Origin: Pavlovales sp. CCMP2436
Taxonomy: Eukaryota; Haptophyta; Pavlovophyceae; Pavlovales
Direction of reading: 5' to 3'
Length of the DNA stretch: 15,169 nucleotides
Assembly (NCBI GenBank): GCA_026770615.1
Contig: MU631485.1
Span: forward strand, 249,470 to 264,638
The notes beneath the pieces were generated by a model that saw only the letters and a list, made by a program, of their open reading frames with translations, was not told the origin of the DNA and ran no database searches. A program made the translations under genes and the position numbers. Below are positions 1-8,470 of this stretch, piece by piece; position 1 is the stretch's first letter, and every line of letters begins with the position of its first letter.

Positions 1-2
1 GC

Positions 3-227
3 GAGACCGGGAAGGTGTACGTTGGCAAGGTGATGAGCTACCGCGAGCTCAATGGAAAGGGCCTCAAGAAGCACGGCCTGTGGGAGATCCGCTACGAAGA
101 CGACAGTGACCCGGAGGACGACAAAGAGGAGCTCACGCTGCAGGAGCTCTGCGCAGCCCTCTCGTACGCCAGCGACCTCGGGATGAGGGGCGCCGCTGTA
201 CAGGACCTGGCACAGCGAGTAATCTAG
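3..227 (+). CDS. C-terminal exon of a Tudor/chromo-like domain protein (partial)
   Basis: The frame is open from the window edge and ends at TAG 225-227, so this is the 3' part of a larger gene whose start lies outside. The peptide contains a pattern of the form K-V-x-S-Y-R-E ... WEIRYEDDSDPEDDKEELTL followed by Q-E-L-C-A-A-L. A Trp-x-x-(R)-Y-E-D turn followed by acidic residues and E-E-L-T-L-x-E-L is typical of small Tudor/chromo-like beta-barrel modules common in algal and oomycete nuclear proteins (family knowledge). Such modules usually bind methylated histones or act as protein interaction domains. The last ~25 residues are an unremarkable helix-like tail. The GC-rich third positions agree with the other coding exons here. 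The specific protein cannot be named from this fragment. Confidence 0.6.
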   Translation, partial: ETGKVYVGKVMSYRELNGKGLKKHGLWEIRYEDDSDPEDDKEELTLQELCAALSYASDLGMRGAAVQDLAQRVI

Positions 228-978
228 TCAAATTGTGTCGCTATGCTAGGGCCACGTGCTAGCTGTATTGGTAGCTTCAGTCCGCTGGCTGTGAGTCAAG
301 TTCAACACTTTATCACACTTCATGCGTGTAGGCTGCACTTGGCCTACGGCTACTTAGCGGCCTATCGGGCCTAGCGCTAGGTAATGGACCTCTGACACCG
401 AAGTGGAGGCTGCAGCGTCAGCCTCGCGTGCAGCAAGCGCAACATTCTGTCTCCTGCAGCGCGCGCAACCCAGCATGGGTCGTCTGCACTCCTCGGAGCA
501 GCTGACGCGCTGCAGCCAGCCGCGCGCGCAGCGTCTTGGGCCTCGCGAGACGGTCTCCCGGCCAGCCTCCTCGCCCGCCTTTCGCGTCGGCCCTGCGACG
601 CGAGCTGCCGCGTGCGATCAACCCTGTCGGCCCCCCTCGTTCGGCCTCGCCGCCGCGTAGACGCTGCTCTGCGCTGAGCTGGACGAGCAGAGCCCTCCGC
701 CACTGTTGCCGAGCGAGCCCCATCCGCGCCCTCGTCCTCGCCCTGTGCGCCCTCCACAGCTGCCGCCGACCCAGCTCCGCGACCGCCCTCCGCCATCCAC
801 TGCTGCCGCCGGCCAAGCTTCTGCCATCGTCCACTGCGCCATAGCGCTCCGCAGGCCAAGTTCCCGCTGCCCTCCGCGTCGCGCAGTGGGCGGGCGGCAA
901 GCCAAGTTCTTTCAGCCTGCAAGCCAAGTTGAAATACTTGGGTTAGCGTCTGAAATACTTGGGTAACCATCTTTTCCG
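228..978. other. Non-coding 3' flank with GC-rich low-complexity block
   Basis: About 228-400 is rich in CTAG-type words (GCTAG, CCTAG, TAGCG) and looks like 3' UTR or spacer. About 400-900 is very GC-rich, and several frames on both strands are open merely because stop codons are rare. None of those translations shows a recognisable domain; they are Arg/Ala/Pro/Ser-rich. At 900-964 the words CCAAGTT and GAAATACTTGGGT recur. I see no supportable gene here. Confidence 0.5.
931..964. repeat. Short direct repeat GAAATACTTGGGT x2
   Basis: The 13-mer GAAATACTTGGGT occurs at 931-943 and again at 952-964, separated by 8 bp. The first copy also forms an inverted repeat CCAAGT...ACTTGG with the bases just upstream (924-941). 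It lies directly next to the start of the dispersed repeat at 979. Confidence 0.7.
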
Positions 979-1137
979 ATCCAATCGAACCCCGACCTAA
1001 TTCTGATCCTTGAAGCCGCAACCCACATGGTTCTTATTATTAGCGGCTCAGCAGGGTTCAACAGGTGGTGTTCACTCGCAGACTTGATCGACGTCAGACA
1101 TTAGTCCTGGCATCAGGGGTGGTAGAGGTAAGGTTCG
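979..1137 (+). repeat. Dispersed repeat family C, copy 1 (159 bp)
   Basis: This segment matches 11582-11740 with about half a dozen substitutions and no visible indel. It includes the shared words CGACCTAATTCTGATCCTTG and GGTTCAACAGGTGGTGTTCA. The two copies lie outside and inside the monooxygenase gene respectively. One frame encodes a hydrophobic peptide before a stop, but no known domain is recognisable. It is best described as a dispersed, probably mobile, sequence. Confidence 0.85.
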
Positions 1138-1285
1138 ATTCTTCTCATTGTTCTTCTTCTTGAGAATAGTGAGAATAATAATTTTTTTTTTTGTTATTTA
1201 TAATGATATTATTACTATGATTTTTACTGTTAATATGATTGTCGTAGCCTAGGCCGATGCGAACGAGGTGATCATACGAAATAAT
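1138..1285. other. AT-rich spacer between two repeat segments
   Basis: T-runs and (A)TAATAAT words dominate. There is no coding frame. It separates repeat segments C and D, whose partner copies near 11.6-12.5 kb are in the same order. Confidence 0.5.
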
Positions 1286-1362
1286 CGTCGGAGCGCTAAG
1301 ATCAGCTTGACTCCAAGTTGAAACACCGCCAGCCCGAACCTCCCCCTTCAGTAATACAACAC
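1286..1362 (+). repeat. Dispersed repeat family D, copy 1
   Basis: A perfect 21-mer (starting GGAGCGCTAAGATCAGCTTG, 1290-1310) is shared with 12391-12411. Weaker similarity continues downstream: ACACCGCCAGCCCGAACC... here against ACACCGTCAGCCAGAGCC... there, to about 12465. Segments C and D occur in the same order and orientation at both places, so they are probably two ends of one longer element. Confidence 0.7.
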
Positions 1363-1412
1363 AATAATGCTAACAGTAGGAGTGATATTACGCGCTGATA
1401 AGCGTGAGTCCG

Positions 1413-1721
1413 ATGGAGGCGACCGCGCGCATCAAGAAGCAGCTCATCGACACGATCGGTACGATCGCGGCACGCGGCCATGCGCGGTTGCTGCTCGAGC
1501 GCTTGAGCTCGCTGGCCCCGATCGCTGCCCAGCGTGGAACACGACAAACAGCAACCAGCAGATCATCTCTCTAACCGCCTTTGCCCGAGCACACTACCGG
1601 AGATCCATCGGCACGCGCGGTGGCGCCTAAGCCAGCGCAGCCGACTAAGGCACGCAGCAAGCAATGGGCGACGCAGCGCTCAGACCAGCACAACATTCAG
1701 AGCAGTCAGACGCCAGCTTGA
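1413..1721 (+). pseudogene. Coding-looking fragment with one in-frame TAA
   Basis: ATG at 1413 opens a frame of 53 codons beginning MEATARIKKQLIDTIGTIAA, with a helical, leucine-rich stretch (HARLLLERLSSLAP). It meets TAA at 1572-1574. The same frame then stays open for 48 further codons, rich in Lys, Gln, Ser and Pro, and ends at TGA 1719-1721. The first half has amphipathic helix character and GC-rich third positions like the real exons nearby. No domain is recognised. It could be a decayed exon, an exon whose 3' end lies before the TAA, or chance in GC-rich DNA. Confidence 0.3.
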
Positions 1722-1756
1722 ATCCCTATCATAAATATTATGAGTACTCGTAAGAA

Positions 1757-1784
1757 TAGTAGTAGTAGTAGCAGCAGTAGAAGT
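1757..1784. repeat. Imperfect TAG/CAG trinucleotide microsatellite
   Basis: A run of TAGTAGTAGTAGCAGCAGTAG-like trinucleotides sits inside an AT-rich stretch (1735-1850) between two coding-looking fragments. Confidence 0.7.
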
Positions 1785-1852
1785 AGGGGAAATCAAAATC
1801 ATAATCATGATAATTATAATAAATACTAGTAATTTCAACAAATAAAACTTAC

Positions 1853-2080
1853 GCCGCGCGCGTCTTGGTTGGCGACCATCACGCGCACGTGCACGAGCAG
1901 GCCCGTATGCGTGTTCTGCTTCCGGAGGTGCCCGCGTACACGCGCAACGATGTCTCCTCGCTGAACTCAGTGAAGGCCTGCGGCCACTAGAGCCAGGCTT
2001 TGAGAGAGCGGCCATCGCAAAAAGTGGCAACAAGCATCCGAGAGGTTTTTCACTGGGGCTCCCGACCCCTACTGCCCTGA
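1853..2080 (+). pseudogene. Second coding-looking fragment with in-frame TAG
   Basis: The frame reads AARVLVGDHHAHVHEQARMR then VLLPEVPAYTRNDVSSLNSV, with strongly GC3-biased codons, and reaches TAG at 1988-1990. The same frame continues for 29 codons and ends at TGA 2078-2080. There is no ATG at the start and the upstream sequence is AT-rich, so it may be a 3' exon or remnant. No domain is recognised. It could belong with the 1413-1721 fragment. Confidence 0.3.
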
Positions 2081-2381
2081 ATTAAGTAATTATAAATATC
2101 AGGTGTTATTCATGGACATCAAACTTTGAACTTGAAGACCTTCCCAGGTACGACGTAGACTGACAGTGTAGAATTCGACTGGGCGGGAACTAAGTTTTCA
2201 TGTGACTAGTTTCCGCGCGGTGCCCCATTGAGCCATTCCAATTGCATCTTCCCATGCTGCAACCGGTAGTTAAATAAGCAATCGTGGCCGGGGAAAGGAG
2301 ATAGCAGCCAACCCCGTGAAATGGAGCAGGCTCGGCGAGCTGCGCTCAGCGCACGTCATTCTACTCCATATAACTCCTAGG
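2081..2381. other. Spacer downstream of the carrier gene
   Basis: Mixed-composition sequence without a convincing coding frame on either strand. It should contain the 3' UTR of the minus-strand carrier gene. I see no clear polyadenylation signal. Confidence 0.4.
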
Positions 2382-3212
2382 CTAGCCCCGCCCGCTGACA
2401 AGCGTGGTGGTGACTCGATCGTAAATCGTCAGCGCGATAGCCTGCCCGACAAATGTCCGACAAAAAGTCGGAGCCAATCCCCTATAAAAGCCACGCAAGC
2501 CCTCCTGCGCGGCGATCGTGCGCGCTGCCTCGATCGCCGAGCGGAACGCGGGCCGCGAGAGCGACTGCGTCATTATCACGGTGCGCACCCGGTCGGCCGG
2601 CAAGGATACGAGGTAGAAGCTGCAGCCGGCCAGGCCGCCGACCAGTGCGGTGGGCAGCTGCGGGTATGCGTGCCTCTTCTCATAGACGGAGAAGAGGAAT
2701 GCATAGCCGATCGTGTCACGCAGCGCGAGTGGGGCAAGCCCTATGAGCAGCCCGCGCGCGCCGCGTTCAGCGACCACCTTGGCCATCGTCTGCGCAAACC
2801 CGAATCGCGGCCCGGAGCCCTGCGCGATCGCCACCTGACACTGGGCCTTCACCAGCTCTGGCGCGCAGCTGACGACCGAGTTGGCCAGACCGGCAAGGGT
2901 GCCCGCGACCGCAGGGCTGAGCGAGGTGCGCCGCAGCCGCTCATAGAGTGAAAAGAGGGACATCTTGACGAACCCGTACGTGAGGAGCCTCGGGTACACC
3001 CCGAGGTAGAGGGCGGCGACCCCTTCGCGCTGAAGTGTCGCGCGGAGCACACCTACCGCGCCGTCGTCGAGCGCGCGCAGGTCTGGCCGTGCGAGCGTCT
3101 GCATGCGCACCTTGAGCGTGTCGAGCGGATGCTCCGCTGCCACCTGCGCCACGCCGGCGAGCAGGCCAGCGATAGCCGCAGTGGAGGCAGGCATAGCGGC
3201 GGTAGGCTCCAT
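2382..3212 (-). CDS. Mitochondrial carrier family (SLC25-type) transporter
   Basis: A single uninterrupted frame encodes 276 residues from the ATG at 3212 (MEPTAAMPAS...) to TAG at 2382-2384. The frame is also open 35 codons further upstream (to 3317), but that start would overlap the divergent gene, and 276 residues is near the usual ~300 of the family. Three tandem ~95-residue repeats are visible. The signature PLDTLKVRMQ is at residues 29-38, a degenerate second one (APELVKAQCQ) at 117-126 and a third (PADRVRT) at 205-211. Each is followed by the loop Gly and a helix. Carriers of this family exchange metabolites across the inner mitochondrial membrane. The second motif resembles ornithine/carnitine-type carriers (PxELVK), but the substrate cannot be assigned. 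There is no intron, unlike its neighbour. Confidence 0.88.
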   Translation of the reverse strand: MEPTAAMPASTAAIAGLLAGVAQVAAEHPLDTLKVRMQTLARPDLRALDDGAVGVLRATLQREGVAALYLGVYPRLLTYGFVKMSLFSLYERLRRTSLSPAVAGTLAGLANSVVSCAPELVKAQCQVAIAQGSGPRFGFAQTMAKVVAERGARGLLIGLAPLALRDTIGYAFLFSVYEKRHAYPQLPTALVGGLAGCSFYLVSLPADRVRTVIMTQSLSRPAFRSAIEAARTIAAQEGLRGFYRGLAPTFCRTFVGQAIALTIYDRVTTTLVSGRG

Positions 3213-3305
3213 GTCGTCGGCCAGCTCCAGGTGCTGAGCCCGCAGCAGGAGGTACTTTCTTGAGCTCGCTGCGCTCTGACAAGGAGGACAAGAAATTAAG
3301 ACAGG
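3213..3305. promoter_or_regulatory. Short divergent intergenic region (likely shared promoter)
   Basis: Only about 93 bp separate the preferred start of the carrier gene (minus strand) from the ATG of the monooxygenase gene (plus strand). Both 5' UTRs and both core promoters must lie here or overlap the coding sequence. I see no TATA box. The inference rests on geometry only. Confidence 0.5.
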
Positions 3306-3707
3306 ATGTGCGCTCAAGGGCTTCTCGTGGTGCTATGCGGATTGGCCGGGGCGGCAGCGCGAGTGCCGCTGGTCGGCTACCGTGCACCGCTCGGCACCGC
3401 CTATCGGGCTCCGCGGCAGTCGATCTCCGCGGCCGCGGTCGGCACGGTGGCGGAGTCGCGCGCGGCTTCGCCGCCGCCGCTGACCTCCACCGTCATCGTT
3501 GGTGGCGGTCCTGCAGGCCTGGCTACGGCCATCATGCTCGCGAAGCACGGCTGGACGGATATCCACCTCATCGACCGCCTCGCGCCCCCACCCGCGCCAG
3601 ACGATACGGCCATTTGGTCAGAGACCGCTCGCTTCTACTTGCTGGGCCTCGGAGGCCGAGGCCAGCTCTCGCTGCGATCGCTCGGCGTCTGGGACGACGT
3701 CGCGCAG
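3306..3707 (+). CDS. Monooxygenase exon 1: targeting presequence and FAD Rossmann motif
   Basis: The exon starts at ATG 3306 and ends at CAG|GTAGGC (phase 0), 134 codons. It encodes the N-terminal hydrophobic segment, the GGGPAG dinucleotide motif (66-71), and IWSETARFYLLGLGGRGQLS, which matches the helix after the first FAD motif in kynurenine monooxygenase relatives. Confidence 0.88.
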
Positions 3708-6700
3708 GTAGGCCGCGTCTCGTCTGGACCCGCCGTGCGCGTCCCCTCTGAACGCGCCCTGCGCGTTCCCCTGTGTCATGCCCTGCGCAGTACACGACAC
3801 AGGTACTTGGCCGGCGAGATTGGTCGCCGGGTGGGGACCCGGACGGAGTGGAGCGCATATTCACAGATCGCAAGTTTGCGACGGAGGTGAGTGCGCTCAA
3901 CTCAACCCCTGTGTTGTCTAGGTCTAGCCCTGGGCCTAGGGTTAGCCGTAGCTACTAGCCGCTAGCCCTAACCCGAATCCGAACCCTAGCCGCTAGCCGC
4001 CAGCGTGGCTGTCCCTGCTCACTGTACCTGTCTTAACTGTCCGCAGGTGATTGCAAGGGACCGTCACACGTGCTTAGCTCAAGGGCTTAGCTCGGCTAGA
4101 ACAGCACCTCGCTGTCATTGACTATTATTCAAATTCAATATTATGCAGCAATAACGAAAATAGCACATTTCTCGTGGTCGCTTACTATCTTCTGATCAAT
4201 CGGATCAGATCTCTACTCACGGGCGCAGCCCAGCTAACGCAGGCCCGGCGACGATTCACCAGGGCTGAGCGCTCAAACATCAATAACTTATGTCAAGTCT
4301 AATTGATTATTTAAAAATAAGTAGCTAAACAGCTTTTAGCCTACATCTTTTAGTCAGGGTGACCCCCCCCCCACTGCCCCATCTGACTATCCTGAGCTCG
4401 CCCGAGTATCATCGTTGGTTAGTTAGTTAGTATGACCATTCAACACACCCGCAAACACCCTAGGCGTTGAGGGTGGTGGCTTTCATGATATCTGCAGTGG
4501 GAGGGGGCGCTTAGTCCCCCTGAGCAGCAATCAGCCTTGGTGAAGATGGCTACACTGTGTGTGTGCTAGACTGCCGGTAGCCATCATTGATAAATGATTA
4601 ATTTTTGATGGTGTGCAGGTTTCTAGTTAAAACGCCCGTCCCCGACAGGTCTCCACCGGACCCAAGCGTTGAGAAAACACTCGGATCAAGGGACCTTTGC
4701 AGAGCACACGTACACCGTCCCCACCACTGAGGCTTACCAGACACACGATAATCGACGACTCTCAACTGGCGCGCTGACCGACCTCTGCTGCATCTTGGGT
4801 GTATATTATATACTTAATTACGCTCGAGTCCTCTCATCGTCGTCGGTTCATAACGACGTCACTTTTGCAAGTGAATCCGCCGTTCCAGCAGGTCTTCAGC
4901 TGCGCCTGTGCTGCTTGACCACCACTGAAAAAGTTACATGGCTGTCCGCAGGTGATCGCCAGAGACCGGCTCGTGGGCGCTCTCCATCGGGTGGTGAGCA
5001 CACGTTACGCACACGCCGTGACGCTGCACTACGGGTGTGCGTGCGCCGATGTGGAGTGGGATGCCAGGTGCATAAAAAGAAAAAAGAAAAAAGAGAGAGG
5101 CCAGGCGGTCATACTGATCCTCGTGCGAATTCGAATCATACTACACAACAAAATCACAGCGGGCAAGCGGCCACCCTCCATCTCGACGTGCGTCCCGTCG
5201 CGGCTCCTCGCAGCGCGGCGGGTGGCCCGGTGGGCGGGGCAGAGGCGCACGAGGGGAAGGTGTGTAAATATCATAAAAACGTCCGGCCCCGTAAACGGTC
5301 TCCCAGTATCCCAGTGGTGCAGCAGCAACACACTCTTAACCTAGGACCGCTTCCGAGCACACGGATAGCGTCTTCATCTCCTCGTCGTCATCTGAGATTC
5401 CCCCCCCTGTAAACGACTAACCTGGAGCACATCCATACAATCTGAAGGATCTGGCTAGATTATAATATAGTTATAATATATAGTATAATCCAGATTATAT
5501 TTTTATCTGGCTGGATCCTCCGAGAGGGGGAGGAGGTCCGGAGCGAGGTATGTCCCGTCTTTTCTCTTTTTCTTTCGGGGGAGGGTGGGTGGGGGTCTTA
5601 TTGCATGTTTAAGCTTGGCTTGCAGATGATCCCAGCTCTGGCTCTGGCCCCTCATCCGAGCCGTAAACAGTGTGTACATATCTAGAAATACGTCCGTCCC
5701 CTGACATAAAATGCGGGTGCTCTGCTAAGGTCTCCACCGGACCCACGCGTTGAGAAAACACTCGGATCAAGGGACCTTAGCAGAGCACGCGGATACCGTC
5801 CTAAAATCTGACACAAAAATGTGCAAAAGGGCCAGGGTTTGAGATTATCAATGTTGGCTCGGGGGGGGGGGTAATTTGTCGCAATAATGTTGGTCCCGAC
5901 ATGAGTCACCGGTTATAGAGCTTTCTCCCCCCCCCCCACCCCCACCCACCCACCCACCCCATCCCACCCCACCCACCCCAACTCCCTTTGCTGGAGCCAG
6001 GACTTTATTCTTGGTGGAAACCTCGCCGGTGAGGTTTTCACTAATGCGATAAGTACCGTAAACTGTAAACTGGTTTGTAACCAAATACGTTTTTTAATTA
6101 TTTTTTATTTTGGTAGCAACCGAGACCTGGCTCCAGCAGTGGACAGGGTAGTGGCGGCAAATGGGGAGGTGCGGACACTGCGAAATGGACACTGAGAAAT
6201 GGACACTGAGAAATGGACAATGAGAAATGGACAATGAGTGTGGCACACACCAACTCACCCCCTCCCCCCCCCCTCCCTACAAAAGCCGGTGCGTACTTCC
6301 GTGCGCACGGGGCTAGTCATCGGCGCAGACGGCACGGCGACGCAGGTGGCGATGGCGATTGCCGCCGACTCGAGCGACTTTCAGATTATTCGCTACGAGG
6401 TGATTAATGCTACTGTTCCCACCCCCCTCCCCCCCCCTAAGATGAACAAAAAACAATAACACAGGACGACAACGCCAGGGTCTATAAAACGATCCCGTTC
6501 AAACTCCCCCCCGGCTGGCGCGGCGACGTGAATTACTCAGCGAGATCTGCGGATGGACGCATGAACTTCGATGCGCTTCCAGGTGAAGAAATGAAGGGGG
6601 GGAAGGGGATGGGGGGGAGGGAGAGAGAGAAAGGAGAGAGAGAGTAAAAGCAAATAATAGGGAGTGTGAACAAACAAATTCTGTTCGTGTTTTTTCTGCT

Positions 6701-8404
6701 TTGCCGGCTTTAAAATGCGTCTTTACGGATCTCACTTCTCTGCGGGAAAACGACCGTGAACAAACCTTTGCCGCTCCTCCTGTGCCGTTCCGTTTTACCG
6801 TTCTTTCGGCGCCACCAAGCCCGCTGCCTCCGGCGGACGCGGCCTGCGCGCCAGCACGCCCGCGCCCGCGGCCGCCACCGCACGCACCGCGGCCGCCACC
6901 GCACGCACCGCGGCCGCCACCGCGCGCGCCACCGCGCGATGTGTTGGCGCCACCACCCTCGCCTCGGTGCTCCGCCATAAGCCTGTCGATTTCTGTCGAT
7001 TTCCTTTGCCGTCTCGCACTCGTCGTCGCCAAGGTTAGCGTAGTCGGCGTCGTCCGAGCGGTAGTTCGCCGGGCGCTCACGGGCGCCAGCGGGGATAGCG
7101 GCAGGTGGCGAGAACAGCACCCTCTCGAGGGGCTCAAAGGGGGCGTCGGTGAGGTCGATGGGGCCATCGATCGCCACGGGGTGCGGCAGGTACGCGAACT
7201 GCGGATGGGCATCAGCATGGGCCTTCTTCTTGGCCTGGTCCGCGTGGTAAGCGACCACCTGCTCCTTGAGCGCCGCCGCCTCCGCCTCGGCCTACTTCTC
7301 CCCCCGTGCCATCACGAACGTCAAAGCAACGAACGTGTTTCTGTTCGATCCCGTTTTTCTGCTCCAAGCGTCATCAGTTGAGACTGAAATTTCCTTCGTT
7401 TTGCCGTATGGGCTTTTTAGATAAAGGCGGAACGGGAAAACGCTAAAGAATTTTTTTGTTCACTCTCTTATAACTCGGCAAGTCCTGCGAATGGACGCAT
7501 GAATTTTGATGCGCTGCCAGGTGAAGGAACTTCCATTTTTTCTAGAGTATCTTTGAGTCCGGAAATGTTTAGGGATTTTGAAACATTTATCTACAAAAAT
7601 ATAGCTATAACGTTTGCGATGGCAAGGACATGGGCGTGTTCGGCAACTCAACGATGTAATCTTTGTCAGTGATGGCTCTTCAGCGGATGAGGCGCGCTGG
7701 AATTACCTGCTGGCACGGCGGCTTCAATCCTCGGAGTGACGTCGTTATGAACCGACGACGATGAGGGGTCTCGAGCGGAATAAATGATATGAATAAAACA
7801 CGCTCGATGCGATCCCATGTGCTTGTCTCGCCTCAGCCGTCGGAGTACAGGCGCTATGCCCCTATACCCCGACCAGGGGCTGCAAGTGGGGAGGCGTTAA
7901 AAGAACTATTATAAAAAAATGTGTTCTCTGTTCTTATAGTTATCACACAGACAAAAGGGGGGAGGTGGGGGGGGGGTTAGAGATACAGACAAAAAAGCTG
8001 ACCAGAACTCGGTAAGATCGGCGGATGGACTGATTGACTTTCACGTGCTCCAGGTTGAAAAAGAAAAAGGAAAAAAGGAAGAAACAAGACAGAAGAAAAA
8101 GGAAGGAAGGAAGGCTAACAATAACGCGGTAAGATCGGCGGATGGACTGATGGACTCTCACTTGCTCCACGTGAAGAAACTGTAAGTTTTTTTTAGAATA
8201 TCTTTGAGTCCAGAAATATTTTTTTTTGATTTTGAAAAATTCTTCTCGAAAATATAGCTTGAAACTTTTGTGATAAAACGCGTACGGACGGACTTTCACG
8301 TACTCCAGGTTTTTTTTCATTTTCTTTATTTTCTGTTTAGAATCATATTAGAATCGGAATCATAATCATTCAATTCTTGTGATACTTCTAGGCCAACCCC
8401 CGAC

Positions 8405-8470
<66 letters not shown>

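Larger units (their letters stand above)
3887..4951 (+). other. Intron 2 (1065 bp) with repeats and an exon 3 remnant
   Basis: The donor is GTGAGT and the acceptor TGTCCGCAG. Contents in order: CTAGCC/CCCTAA-rich words (3918-4000), a partial copy of the exon 3 start at 4047, a C10 run at 4363-4372, repeat family A copy 1 (4632-4750) and family E copy 1 (4821-4875). Confidence 0.75.
5260..6285 (+). other. Intron 4 (1026 bp) built largely of repeats
   Basis: Family A copy 2 (diverged) begins exactly at the donor. Then come an AT-rich foldback (5446-5519), family A copy 3 (5670-5801), a G11/C11 pair (5861-5871 and 5927-5937), a CCCA microsatellite, family B copy 1 (5989-6139) and a 14-bp tandem repeat (6171-6240). 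The acceptor is CAAAAG|CCGGTG after a C10 run. Confidence 0.75.

Noticed and set aside
377..1021. Long open frames on both strands in the GC-rich block
   Set aside because: Several frames are open at once, the translations are Arg/Ala/Pro-rich without domains, and GC-rich DNA lacks stop codons by chance.
1110..1145. GGTTCGATTC as a tRNA B-box, hinting at a SINE or tRNA gene
   Set aside because: No matching A-box, cloverleaf or anticodon stem could be laid out, and the partner copy at 11735 lacks the motif.
2316..2951. Open frames on the plus strand opposite the carrier gene
   Set aside because: The minus-strand frame carries three clear carrier repeats. The plus-strand frames are shadows of it.
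3918..4000. CCCTAA / CTAGCC words as interstitial telomere repeats (also 9895-10015)
   Set aside because: The units are irregular and never form a clean tandem array of a telomere motif.
6171..6240. Regular 14-bp repeats considered as a CRISPR-like array
   Set aside because: The units are head-to-tail without spacers, in a eukaryotic intron: a simple minisatellite.
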